This document shows, piece by piece, positions 16,304-25,779 of a stretch of 32,449 nucleotides of DNA (the first letter of the stretch is position 1; each line of letters begins with the position of its first letter). The translations under genes and the position numbers were made by a program. The stretch is from Candidatus Flexicrinis proximus (GTDB lineage Bacteria > Chloroflexota > Anaerolineae > Aggregatilineales > Phototrophicaceae). A model generated the notes under the pieces. It did not search any database, was not told where the DNA came from, and saw only the letters and a list, made by a program, of their open reading frames with translations. The stretch covers positions 1 through 32,449 of the forward strand of contig JADJQF010000010.1 of the NCBI GenBank assembly GCA_016712885.1, read 5' to 3'.

Positions 16304-17115
16304 CTAAACATCCATCGCGTAGATGTCGCCCTTGCGCCAACCCGATTGGGCAGCGACGGCCTTTGCAGCCTGCGAGCGGCTGTCGCCCGCGTTGAGCCGC
16401 TCACTGAACGCCGCCCGGACTCGGGCTTCGTCCCAGGTTTGCGCGGTCTCCGGCGCGCCGCCGATCACGAGTGCGATCTCGCCCCGGGGCGGCTGATCGC
16501 GCATGTGCGCCAAAACGTCGCTGGCAGAACCTCGTATGAATTCCTCGAACTTCTTGGAGATTTCGCGCGCTACGCAGATTTGGCGTTCGGGACCAAAGGC
16601 CGCTTCAAGCGCTTCGAGGATTCGGTCAGGCGGTGCGGGCTTTCATAAGCGACCATCGTGTGGCGCTCGTCCTTGAAGGCCTCGAACCAGTCGCGCAGGT
16701 TCTTGCGCGGCAGAAACCCGAGATAGACGAAGCGGTCGGTCGGCAGGCCGGACGCGACCAGCGCGGCGATCAAAGCGCTTGCGCCGGGTAGCGGCGTGAC
16801 CGCATAGCCGCGCTCAATCGCCTCGCGGACCAGTTCGTAGCCGGGGTCGCTGATGCCAGGCGTCCCGGCATCGGAGATCAGCGCGACATCCCCGGTTTCC
16901 AGCGCCGCGAACAGCGCATCCAGTTTCGTCAGCTTGTTGTGCTCGTGATAACTGGTAACGGGGGTCGTGATCCCGTAATGGCCCAGCAGGACGCGGCTGG
17001 TGCGGGTATCCTCGCAGGCGATCAGTACGCATTCCTTGAGCAGCCGCAGGGCGCGGAGCGTGATGTCTTCCAGGTTTCCGATCGGCGTCGGGATGAGGTA
17101 GAGCGTGCCGGCCAT
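16304..17115 (-). CDS. rsmI: 16S rRNA (cytidine1402-2'-O)-methyltransferase, one frameshift
   Basis: RsmI methylates C1402 of 16S rRNA in the decoding centre. Starting at ATG 17115 it reads LYLIPTPIGNLEDITLRAL, IACEDTRTSRVLLGHYGI, SYHEHN, ALISDAGTPGISDPGYELV, VTPLPGASALIAALVASGLP and VAYESPHRL, all diagnostic. A one-base indel near 16640 moves the frame to ILEALEAAFGPERQICVARE-ISKKFEEFIRGS and on to the C-terminal helical domain ending AKAVAAQSGWRKGDIYAMDV. The corrected length is about 270, normal. It is divergent from the L,D-transpeptidase gene. Confidence 0.93.
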
Positions 17116-17184
17116 GCGCCGCCTTCCAGTCGGTTAATAGTCGGGCTGCCGCATAACGCGCGTCTAAACCGGACGCGGCGGCTG

Positions 17185-17193
17185 TGCTATTAT
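17185..17193 (+). promoter_or_regulatory. Possible extended -10 for the L,D-transpeptidase gene
   Basis: TGC followed by TATTAT lies 40 bases before the ATG at 17233. No convincing -35 box is seen at the right distance, so the call is weak. Confidence 0.3.
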
Positions 17194-17232
17194 ACGGTTC
17201 ATCCAGATGGCATAACACGGCTTATCCCCCAC

Positions 17233-18324
17233 ATGACCCGCTCCTTGACCCTAATCGCTTTCGTCTTGCTGGCCGCGCTGGCGCTGCCCGCGTCCGCTCA
17301 GATGGACTCGACCGCGTGTGCCGGCATCGACCCCGCGCAGACCCTGCCGGACAACTGCCTGCAGTGGATGTCGGCCTTCCCGAATCCCATGGTGACGCAG
17401 GTGCGGCGCGACGGCTACACCATCAACACCTACAGCTTCTGGAAAGTGCTGACGGCCGAAGCCCCGGTCTTCGATGGCCCCGGCGGCAACGTTGTTCGGG
17501 CCATCCCGGCGGGCTTCCACTTCGTGAGCGTGATCAACACCGAGGGCGAGGACTGGGCGCAGATCGAAGACGGAAGCTGGATGCGTACCAGCGACCTGAA
17601 ATACAGCCCGGCATCCGAGTTTCGCGGCGTGCAGGTGCTGGACAATCTGGCATCGCCGTTTGCCTGGGCGCTGGACACGATGTTCACGGCCTCAACGCCG
17701 GGCGGCAAGCAGGATTCTGAGAACGGCCGGCTGCTGTACCGCTATGACCGGGTCAACCTGTTTGCGGAAGTCCTCGCGGACGACGGTTGGCTCTGGTATA
17801 TGGTCGGTCCGAACCAGTGGGTCGAGCAGCGCGTCCTCAGCAAGCCGGTGAGAACCGAACGGCCGGAGGGCGTCGAGGGGCGCTGGGTGGCGGTCGACCT
17901 CTACGAGCAGACGCTGGTCGCCTATGACGGCGACACAGCGGTCTTTACAACGGTGATCGCTACCGGCCTGCCGGGGTGGGACACCAACGAAGGATTGTTC
18001 CGGGTGTGGGCCGATCTTCCGCGCGACCGCATGAGCGGCGCGGCAGGCGCGCCCGACGCCTACGACCTGACCGGCGTACCGTGGGTGCAGTACTTTGACG
18101 GCGGCATCAGCCTGCACGGGACCTATTGGCACGACAACTTCGGCTACCGCCGCAGCCACGGCTGCGTGAACCTGAGCATCAGCGACGCGCGCTGGGTGTT
18201 CGAGTGGGCGCAGGAAGGCTACCAGCAGGCCGGTACCGGCCAGATCACGCGCGACAATCCGGGGATTGCCGTGTTGGTGTGGGCCAGCGGCGAGTACAAA
18301 ACCACCGGCGCGTCGACGCGCTAG
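17233..18324 (+). CDS. Secreted L,D-transpeptidase (YkuD family) with N-terminal SH3-like region
   Basis: YkuD enzymes cross-link peptidoglycan or attach proteins to it through an active-site Cys. The 363-residue product has a signal peptide (MTRSLTLIAFVLLAALALPA, likely cut after ASA at 22), an SH3-like central part (APVFDGPGGNVVRAIPAGFH, then WAQIEDGSWMRTSDL) repeated once more (LFAEVLADDGWLWYMV), and a YkuD domain from about 217: RWVAVDLYEQTLVAYDGD, GISLHGTYWHDNFGYRRSHG-CVNLS with His 295 and the catalytic Cys 311. Complete and intact. The ATG at 17233 fits the signal peptide; the open frame further upstream covers the opposite rsmI gene and is not coding. Confidence 0.92.
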   Translation: MTRSLTLIAFVLLAALALPASAQMDSTACAGIDPAQTLPDNCLQWMSAFPNPMVTQVRRDGYTINTYSFWKVLTAEAPVFDGPGGNVVRAIPAGFHFVSVINTEGEDWAQIEDGSWMRTSDLKYSPASEFRGVQVLDNLASPFAWALDTMFTASTPGGKQDSENGRLLYRYDRVNLFAEVLADDGWLWYMVGPNQWVEQRVLSKPVRTERPEGVEGRWVAVDLYEQTLVAYDGDTAVFTTVIATGLPGWDTNEGLFRVWADLPRDRMSGAAGAPDAYDLTGVPWVQYFDGGISLHGTYWHDNFGYRRSHGCVNLSISDARWVFEWAQEGYQQAGTGQITRDNPGIAVLVWASGEYKTTGASTR

Positions 18325-18342
18325 AGCCTGTTGCACTTTCGA

Positions 18343-18420
18343 TGGGGTTCCGCCCCAATCCCCGGTGACGGCGTTTGCACGCCTGCACCTCGCAGATGAG
18401 GGATGGAGACAGCGCCTCCA
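18343..18420 (-). repeat. Modular hairpin repeat, copy E (reverse orientation)
   Basis: On the minus strand it reads GTGGAGGC...CTCC, then GAGGTGCAGGCGTGCAAACG with stem GGCGT / ACGCC around loop GCAA (18370-18383), then TGGGG...CCCCA around CGGAA (18343-18357). The order equals the second half of copies D and F, with different stem bases that still pair. Confidence 0.7.
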
Positions 18421-18469
18421 CAAACTAAGTGCATAACGCCCCGCGTGGCTAAACAAACTGGAGTGACGA

Positions 18470-18499
18470 GAGGCCGCCCACCGTGAGCGGCCTCTTTTT
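18470..18499 (+). terminator. Rho-independent terminator downstream of the L,D-transpeptidase gene
   Basis: Perfect 8-bp stem GAGGCCGC / GCGGCCTC with a nine-base loop, followed by five T. It points to plus-strand transcription, 145 bases after the stop and just before the 3' end of the convergent subtilisin gene. Confidence 0.8.
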
Positions 18500-18510
18500 A
18501 TCCGCAGGCG

Positions 18511-20383
18511 CTACTCGAAGTTGAGCGTCAGAGCGACGTCGTCGACGTAGTACTTGCCGCTGGTGGTCCCGCCAAACTGGATTTTAACCTTGGTCGCGTT
18601 CTTGTTGAGCGCGTCGCTGACCGTGCGGTAAGTGTAACCGAACGAGCCGCTGACCCGCAGCTTGAGCTTCTGAACATTGCCGTTGACCAGGGTGATCTTA
18701 GCCATGATGGTGCCGCTATTGACCGTGCTGGCCCTGACGTGAGCCGAAAGCGTGAGGATATCGCCTTCAAGGTAGGCTACCGGCGTCAGGGTCTGGCTGA
18801 CCTTGCCGGTGCCGATACCAGCCCGGACATAGCACAGTCCGGAATTCGACTTGAGGCCGTCGCAGAGAATTTTGACGCCTTCACCGGTCTTGGTCCAGGC
18901 GCTGATGCGGGGCGTGAGCGCGCCTTCGAAGCCGGCGTCCGCCAGCAGGTTGGCGGCGGGCGGCAGGCCAGCCGCAGAGTCCGCTGCGTTTTCAAGCTGG
19001 ATCAGATCGCGGGTCACGGCGTTGACATCGGTGATCGCGAAACCGGTGGCATTGAAGATCGCCAGCACTTCAGCGACGCTCAGATGTGGCTTGATACTCT
19101 TGATGACCGCCCAGGCGCCTGCGACCATCGGGGTCGCCATCGAGGTGCCATTGAACGACTCGTACTGGTTGCCGAAGACCGACGACACAACACCAGAGCC
19201 GACGCCCCACAGATCGAGGATGTGGTTGCTGTTGCTGAAGCCGGAGACGGAGCCGCCGTCCGTGACCGACCCGACCGTGATGGCCGAGCTGATGCAGGCC
19301 GGGCTGCCGACCGAGTCGGTATAGCCGTCGTTGCCCGCGGCGATCACGGTTGCCACGCCCGCGTCCAGCAGCACATCGATCGCCGCTTTGGTCGGCGCGT
19401 CGCTGACGTCACAGTAGTCGAAGTAACGGCCGCCGCCCAGGCTCAGGTTGACCGAAGCGATGTTGTAGGCCGCCCGGTCGGCGTAGACCTGCTGGAGCGC
19501 GGAGATCATATCCGAGGTGTAGGACAGCACACATTTGCTGTTCGGGTTGCAGAACGAGAAGCTGCTGAACTCGCTGAAGACCTGGATCGCGTATACTTTT
19601 GCGCCCGGGGCAATTCCACTGTAGATTGTCGTGCCAGGGATGCTGGCTGGATCGATAGATTTGCCAGCCACGATGCCAGCCACGTGCGTTCCATGATTGC
19701 AGCCCGGCGCGTCCGCGCACTTGGACGGATTGGCCGAACCCGATCCGAACTGGACTTCTGCGCCGTTGGGGCAGATCGAGGTGGCGGTCTGCGGGGCGTA
19801 GTTGGTCGAGAAGCACGCTTCGGCAACGACCTGCCCGCTCAGGAACTCGTGGTTCTTCTGCACGCCGCTGTCCAGCACGGCAACCACCGCGCCGGCGCCG
19901 GTGTGGCCGTCCAGGTGCGCCTGCGGGACGTCCTGCGCGGGCAGGGCCGTGTTCAGGGTCGGAGTGTGGAGCGTATCCGGGTAAATCCCGACCACCGAGC
20001 GCGTCGACTGCAGCGCGGTCAGCCCGTCCGCCGTGACGCGCAGCGCCATGAACGTGATCGTCCATTCAGCGATGCCGGGCGGACTTCCGGCGCGTAGGCG
20101 GCCAGTTCGGTTAATACCGCGGCGCGCGCCGCGGCAATGCCGGCACGCTGCTGTTCGACCTGCAGCGCGGTCAGGCCGGCTTCCGGCGCATACTCGGCGG
20201 CAATAGCGACGATCACCGGTACGGAACCGTTGGCCTTGGCCTGTTCCATGAGCGAGGGCTGCGGTGCCGGCAGAGGCTGTACTGCCCGCCGCGGCCTCCC
20301 TGAGCGCCAGAAGCAGTCAGGAGTGTGATCAGTCCGATGGACAGGAGCATCCAGCGGGTTTGCTTAATGATCTTCTTAAGCAT
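18511..20383 (-). CDS. Secreted subtilisin-like serine protease (S8) with C-terminal beta domain, two frameshifts
   Basis: A signal-like start (MLKKIIKQTRWMLLSIGLIT, ATG at 20383, AAGGGGA before it) is followed by an inhibitor-I9-like propeptide (VPVIVAIAAEYAPEAGL), then the S8 domain: Asp in VVAVLDSGVQ, His in CNHGTHVAGIVAG, Asn of the oxyanion hole in IAAGNDG and Ser in FNGTSMATPMVAG, so the triad is complete. Several Cys suggest disulfides. The last 145 residues (from NLLADAGFEGALTPRISAWT) form a beta-sandwich like CBM4/9-type domains, probably for binding substrate or surface. Indels near 20280 and 20065 split signal, propeptide and protease; corrected length about 620. Secreted protein degradation is the likely role. 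Confidence 0.9.
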
Positions 20384-20459
20384 AGCGTCCCCTTATCCCT
20401 AAAGAAGTACTTCCTGATTATAATACTAAAGTCATGATGCAACGGATTGACTTATATAA

Positions 20460-21444
20460 ATGGGATTTGACCAACTTTCTGCCGAACAGCAGCGCGCACG
20501 CTTCACCGAGGCGGCGCAGAAAGCGTTCTTCGCGTGGCACCGTAATAATTACGGCGTATTGGAGCTGATCAGCCTGCGCAGCAACGCGGTATTCAGCGTG
20601 GCGTACCCGAAATCGTCGATGGCGATGCGGCATATCCTGCGCGTGAACTGGCCGGAGCGGAAGCCCCGCGAGGTGATCGACGGCGAGATGCAGTGGATGA
20701 GCGCGCTGCGGCGGGCAGGACTGCCGGTGCCGAGCGTGATCCGCATGCCGCTGCCGGTCACGGTTGACGGGGCGCCGGAGATGATCTGCACGCTGACCGA
20801 ATTCCTCGATGGCGCGGAGACGGCCGCCGCGGACTATACGCCCACACATGCCGCAGCGGTTGGCCGTGCGGCGGCGCGGATACATGCTGCGGCCGCATCC
20901 GGACTGACGCGGCCCCGGCTGGATTACGAAGGGCTGTTCGGCGCGAATTCGCCCTATGCGTCGGACAGCGAAGGCGAGGCACTGCTCATGCCGCACCGCG
21001 CCACGCTGGACGGGGTGACGGCGCGCGTGCGGGGCGTGTTCGACCGGCTCGATGCGCTGAGCGGACAGTTCGGAATGATTCACGGCGACCTCAAGCCGGA
21101 TAACCTGTTGTTTGCCGCGCCGGATGCGCCGCGCGTGCTGGACTTCGATGACTGCGGCTATGGCTACACTCTCTACGACCTCGCGCCGCTGCTGCTGTTC
21201 CTCAAGCCGAACCCCGCCTACGACGAACTCAAGGCGGCGCTGTGGGGAGGGATATACGGCTGTGCGGCGGCTGGCGGACGGGCTGTACGGCGAGCTTGAA
21301 ACGCTGGTGGCGGGACGCTTTGTGGCCTCGTGCCGGTGGGTGGCGGCGCACCGCGAGCATCCGGCCTACCGCGGTAAAGTTGAGTCGATTCTTGCCGAGC
21401 GCGCGGCCCGGCTGGCGGGATTCCTTGAGACAGGGGCGCTGTGA
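20460..21444 (+). CDS. Aminoglycoside phosphotransferase-family kinase, one frameshift
   Basis: The protein-kinase-like fold is shown by the catalytic loop MIHGDLKPDNLLF and the metal motif VLDFDDCGYGYTLYDLAPLL. The N-terminal lobe has YGVLELISLRSNAVFSVAYP and ILRVNWPERKPREVIDGEMQ-WM. The family includes antibiotic kinases but also choline, homoserine and sugar kinases, and nothing here picks a substrate. An extra G near 21243 (TGGGGAGG should be TGGGAGG) breaks the frame; the tail continues WEGYTAVRRLADGLYGELET and ends at 21444, giving about 328 residues. A stop codon lies directly before the ATG at 20460, so this is the earliest start; a TATAAT sits at 20419-20424. Confidence 0.88.
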
Positions 21445-21520
21445 ACGCCAGCACCTGGCGGCTTGTTCAACGCTTGCCCGACGACTGGCAACTGAGGACT
21501 GATCACTGAAAACGCGGCTA

Positions 21521-21529
21521 TGATACAAT
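21521..21529 (+). promoter_or_regulatory. Possible extended -10 for the LCP gene
   Basis: TGA followed by TACAAT, 33 bases before the ATG at 21563. No clear -35 box. Just upstream (21482-21512) is a short degenerate repeat of the kind ACTGAGGACTGATCACTGA. Confidence 0.3.
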
Positions 21530-21562
21530 GCCGCGTGAGTCAGTAGGTTTAAGGCGAATTTC

Positions 21563-23062
21563 ATGCGGAATGTCCCCGGTTGGCTGTTTGTCGTAAGCGT
21601 GCTGGCACTGGTCGGCGCGACGGTGTTGTGCTCGGTGGTGGCGTATGGCGCGGCGCGCCAGTTCGCCGTCGATGCGGGTGACAGCGGCATCGATACAGCC
21701 GCGATTTCGTTCGATGTCTTCCAACAGCAGCAGCCGACGAATACGGCGACGCCGGAGCCAACCAGCACGCCGACGCCCACCCCGACGAATACGCCGGAGC
21801 CGGGTGTGACGTTTACCCCCGCGCCGCCGACGGCCGAACCGACGCTCGATCCGATGGCGGGTATCCCCGAACTACAGGACCCCAGCCGCAAGACGATCCT
21901 GCTGCTGGGGATCGACCAACGCACGGCGGTCGATACGGAGACGGCCTTCCGCAGCGACACGATCATGCTGATCAACGTTGACCCGGCGCGCAAACGGGTG
22001 GGTCTGCTGAGCATTCCACGCGATATGTACGTGAGCATCCCGGGCTATTCGCAGAACCAGCGTATCAATACGGCGAATTACCTGGGAGACATCGACGACT
22101 ATCCCGGCGGCGGCGGCCCGGCGCTGGCCGCGGAAACCATCCGCCAGACGTTCGGCATCCGTGTCGACAATTACGTGCGCATCAACTTCGACGTGTTCGT
22201 CACGCTGGTCGATACGCTGGCGCCGGGCGGGATCGAGGTCTGCCCGACGGAAGTCATTGATGATCCGACCTACCCCGATGCCGGATACGGCATGATCCAC
22301 GTGCACTTTGAGCCGGGATGCCAGCGGCTGGACGCGACCCACCTGCTGCAGTATGCGCGTACCCGCAAAACCGCAGGCGGCGACTTTGACCGCGCGCGGC
22401 GCCAGCAGGAAGTGCTGAAGGCGGCGCAGGCGGAATTCCTGAGCCTGGGCGGGATCGCCAATTTCATCACGCAAATCCCGGCGCTGTATAACGTGCTGAT
22501 CAACAGCATCAAGACCGACCTGACGCTGGAAGAACTGATCGCGCTTGCACGGCTGGCCGGTGAGATCCCACGCGACCAGATCACCAGCGGCGTGATCGAT
22601 AACCGCTACGTCAGCTTCGCCAAAGACCCGACCGGCGCCGATGTGCTGGTGCCGAATATCGGCGCGGTGCGCGGCCTGATTCAGGACGTCTTCAATCCGC
22701 AGCCACAGCGGACAGTGGCCGAGCTGCGCACGCTGGCCGAGAACGAAGGCGCGCGGATCAGCGTCTACAACGGCACGGACATCGGCGGGCTGGCAGGACA
22801 GACCCGCGACTGGCTGATCAGCCAGCAGGTCTCGCGCGTCGAGCCATCGGTCGGCAACCTGCCGGTCCCGGACAACGGCCCGACCCGCATCCGCGATTAC
22901 ACCGGCAAGCGCTGGACAGCGCGCTATCTGGCGGCGATCCTGGGCATCCCTGAAGACCGGATCGAGGCCGGCACCGACGGCCTTGTCAGCGCCGACATCC
23001 TGGTGATTGCCGGGCCGGACATGCAGCCGCTGCTGGTGCGGCAGGCGACGCCAACACCGTAG
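21563..23062 (+). CDS. LCP (LytR-CpsA-Psr) family cell-wall glycopolymer ligase
   Basis: LCP proteins attach glycopolymers to peptidoglycan from a membrane anchor. The 499-residue product has one N-terminal membrane helix (about 7-30), a Thr-Pro-rich linker (about 58-95, with TSTPTPTPTNTPEPG) common in Chloroflexota surface proteins, the LCP domain from about 108 (ILLLGIDQRT, RSDTIMLINVDPARKRVGLL-SIPRDMYVSIPG, INTANYLGD, VDNYVRINFDVFVTLVDTLA, YARTRKTAGGDFDRARRQQE) and a LytR_C domain from about 400 (ISVYNGTDIGGLAGQTRDWL). The conserved Arg and Asp of the active site are all present. Intact; AAGGCG precedes the ATG. Confidence 0.93.
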   Translation: MRNVPGWLFVVSVLALVGATVLCSVVAYGAARQFAVDAGDSGIDTAAISFDVFQQQQPTNTATPEPTSTPTPTPTNTPEPGVTFTPAPPTAEPTLDPMAGIPELQDPSRKTILLLGIDQRTAVDTETAFRSDTIMLINVDPARKRVGLLSIPRDMYVSIPGYSQNQRINTANYLGDIDDYPGGGGPALAAETIRQTFGIRVDNYVRINFDVFVTLVDTLAPGGIEVCPTEVIDDPTYPDAGYGMIHVHFEPGCQRLDATHLLQYARTRKTAGGDFDRARRQQEVLKAAQAEFLSLGGIANFITQIPALYNVLINSIKTDLTLEELIALARLAGEIPRDQITSGVIDNRYVSFAKDPTGADVLVPNIGAVRGLIQDVFNPQPQRTVAELRTLAENEGARISVYNGTDIGGLAGQTRDWLISQQVSRVEPSVGNLPVPDNGPTRIRDYTGKRWTARYLAAILGIPEDRIEAGTDGLVSADILVIAGPDMQPLLVRQATPTP

Positions 23063-23139
23063 GAAGCGATTTGCGACCAGCAAAGCGCGGCCCGTTTACA
23101 GCGACCATCAGACAGCGGCCAGCACGCCTGATTGGGGTC

Positions 23140-23490
23140 GCGGGTGATTAGTGCTGATAACCACCGCGATATTTTTCGCGTTTTTGGCGCGACTGGATTA
23201 CGAAAACAGGTATGCAGCGGCGCGGGGCGCCTCCCTTGGAAACAGCGTCCAGTGTTCAGCACTCCAGATTTAAGTCTGCGGGTGATTAGTGCTGATAACC
23301 ACCGCGATATTTTTTCGCGTTTTTGGCGCGACGGATTACGAAAACAGGTATGCAGCGGCGCGGGGCGCCTCCTTTAATCAGCGTCCAGTGTTCAGCACTC
23401 CAGATTTAGGGCCGCGGGTGATTAGTGCTGATAACCACCGCGATATTTTTTCGCGTTTTTAGCGCGACAGATCAGGAAATCAGGTATGCA
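23140..23490 (+). repeat. 138-bp tandem repeat, two full units and one partial
   Basis: Units start with GCGGGTGATTAGTGCTGATA at 23140, 23278 and 23414 (periods 138 and 136). Each holds a hairpin GGTGATTA / TAACCACC (one G-U pair), then CGCGATATTTTT and CGCG, then CAGGTATGCAGC, and ends near GTCCAGTGTTCAGCACTCCA. The third unit diverges after CAGGTATGCAGCAGC and runs into the LexA-like element. The whole gap 23063-23753 has no gene that I can support. Confidence 0.85.
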
Positions 23491-23620
23491 GCAGCTCTCC
23501 TTGCGACGGTTGGGGTGTCGCCAGCGGGACAGGAATTTTGCCATGAGGACAGCATACTCCGAATCAGATGCGCCATGTGAAACAAATGTTCGAACATTTG
23601 TTCGAACATTTGTTTGAACA
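23485..23620 (-). promoter_or_regulatory. LexA-like palindrome cluster joined to a conserved block, copy 2
   Basis: A perfect 22-bp palindrome with arms AACAAATGTTC and GAACATTTGTT (23581-23602) contains GAAC-ATTT-GTTC (23592-23603), and a second one-mismatch box follows at 23604-23615. On the minus strand about 60 bases downstream is the block CTGGCGACACCCCAACCG then TCGCAAGGAGAGC and TGCATACCTG, matching copy 1 at 11115-11161. The end of this block is shared with each unit of the 138-bp tandem repeat. Confidence 0.5.
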
Positions 23621-23701
23621 AGAATTGAGGGAAAACGCGGGCATTGTTGGCCGAGTGGGAGGCGCCCTGGTGGGTTGGGGTCACCAATCCACAGATAACA
23701 G

Positions 23702-23733
23702 AAAACCCCGCGTCGGGAATGGCGCGGGGTTTT
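23702..23733. terminator. Bidirectional rho-independent terminator downstream of typA
   Basis: Perfect 11-bp stem AAAACCCCGCG / CGCGGGGTTTT with a ten-base loop. It ends 20 bases past the typA stop on the minus strand and carries T/A runs on both sides. Confidence 0.8.
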
Positions 23734-23753
23734 AATTGTGTGGAGGGCGCGGT

Positions 23754-25608
23754 CTAGGCCTCGACCAGCTTACGCCGGGCCTTCTCGGTCTTCTGGCGCG
23801 TCTCGCTGTTGAGGATGCGCTTGCGGAGGCGCAGGTTCAGCGGCGTGACTTCGAGCAGCTCGTCGTCGTCCATGAACTCGATCCAATCGTCGAGGCTCAT
23901 GCGGCGCGGCGGAATGAGGCCGGCGGAGGTTTCGCTGGGCTTGGCGCGGAAGTTCGTCAGGTGCTTGGCGCGCACGACATTGATACTGAGGTCTTCGGGG
24001 CGGATGTGCTCACCGACGACCATGCCTTCGTAGACATCGACCTGAGCGTCGATGAAGAAGGTGCCGCGCTGCTGGAGACCGACCAGCGCGTAAGGCGTGG
24101 TCACGCCGAGGCTGTCGGCCACCAGGCTGCCGAACTCACGCTGCGGGGGAGCGCCTGCACGAGGGCTGATACCCGTAGAACAGGGTGTGAAGCTGGCCCA
24201 TGCCGCTAGTCGAGCGCATGAACTGGCTTTGCAGACCGAGCAGGAAGCGGGTCGGGGCACGGTAGATGATGAAGGTTGTGCCGTTCTCGCTGTACATATC
24301 GAGCATTTCGCCGCGGCGCGACCCCATCATCTCGAAGACGACGCCGGTGGTATCGTCGGCGACTTCGATGTGGACGTCCTCGACGGGCTCCAGGATTTCG
24401 CCGGTTTCTTCGTCAGGGCGGAAGATGACTTCCGGCTTGCTGACTTCAAACTCATAGCCTTCGCGGCGCATGGTTTCGATCAGGATGCCGAGGTGCAGCT
24501 CACCGCGGCCGCTGACGACAAAGCGGTCGGGCTGATCGCCGTCTTCGACGCGCAGCGCGACGTTCTGGCGCACTTCGTTAAAGAGGCGTTCGCGCAGGCG
24601 GCGCGACGTGCCCTGGCCAACTTTGCCATCGCGACCGGCGAACGGGGAGGTATTGACGCCAAAAGTCATGCGGACGGTCGGCTCTTCGACCAGAATCGGC
24701 GGCAGGCCCTCGGTCATCTCGACATCGCCCAGGGTATCGCTGATCTGGAGGGATTCGAAGCCGCTCAAGGCCACGATGTCCCCGGCGTGCAGCTCGTTGA
24801 CTTCCTGCTTGGCAAGGTTGTGGAAGGTGAAGAGGTATTCGAGCTTGGCGGTGGTCTTGTGCCCGGTGGGGTGATGCGCGCGATGTTCTGGCCCTTACGC
24901 AGGGTGCCGGAACGCAGGCGGCCAATGGCGATCTGGCCCTTGAAGTTGTCGTATTCGAGGGTGGTCACGAGCATACGGGCAGGCTGGTCGTCGTCAATTT
25001 CCGGGGCAGGCACGTGTTCGACGATGGTCTCGAACAGGGCGGTCAGGTCATCGCCGACGGTGGTGGGCGTATGGCCGGCACGACCTTCGAGGCCGATGGC
25101 GTAGACGACCGGAAAATCAGCCTGATGATCGGTCGCGCCTAATTCGATGAAGAGATCGAAGGTATCGTTCAGGGCTTCATCGAGACGGGCGTGGGGGCGG
25201 TCGATCTTGTTGATGACGACGATGACGCGCAGGCCGAGGCCGAGCGCCTTGCGCAGCACGAAGCGGGTCTGGGGCATGGGGCCTTCGACCGCGTCGATCA
25301 GGAAAGCGCGCCGTCGACCATGTTCAGGACGCGCTCGACCTCGCCGCCGAAGTCGGCATGGCCGGGGTATCGACGATATTGATCTTGGTGTCATGCCAGG
25401 TGACGGCGGTGTTCTTGGCCAAGATAGTGATGCCGCGCTCGCGTTCGAGGGCGTTGCTGTCGAGAAATGCGTTCTCCCGCCGCGCCTGCCGCTGTTGCGT
25501 CGCGGAAGACGTGCGCCTGTTTCAACATACCATCCACGAGGTAGTTTTGCCATGATCGACGTGGGCGATGATGGCGACGTTACGAATATCGTTCCGGGTG
25601 CTAGTCAC
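23754..25608 (-). CDS. typA: Ribosome-associated GTPase TypA/BipA, at least five frameshifts
   Basis: TypA is an EF-G-like GTPase that acts on the ribosome under stress. After a GTG start at 25608 (GAGGA upstream) the pieces read RNDIRNVAIIAHVDHGKTT (G1), DTPGHADFGGEVERVLNMVD (G3), FLIDAVEGPMPQTRFVLRKA and VINKIDRPHARLDE (G4), TTLEYDNFKGQIAIGRLRSG (domain II), LSGFESLQISDTLGD, ERLFNEVRQNVALRVED, GRGELHLGILIETMRREGYE, and the C-terminal EFGSLVADSLGVTTPYAL and MVVGEHIRPEDLSINVVRAK. Indels lie near 25547, 25490, 25368, 25312, 24870 and 24155. The added-up length, about 615, is normal. Neighbours are the respiratory genes upstream. Confidence 0.93.
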
Positions 25609-25779
25609 CTACGGGTCCTCTTGTCACTGTCTTTGGTGTTATGCAGCCGGGCATCATATCACACACGACCCGTGTTCGCGTAGGGCGGACAAGTTAAAGT
25701 GTGAGTCTATTCGCCGGGACAACTCGAGTATACGCTCAGAATCGCGAATCCGAGACATGCAAGATTGGCGGCGCGAGGG

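Noticed and set aside
23140..23490. CRISPR array
   Set aside because: The repeats are about 138 bp, adjacent and without unique spacers; there are no cas genes in the window.
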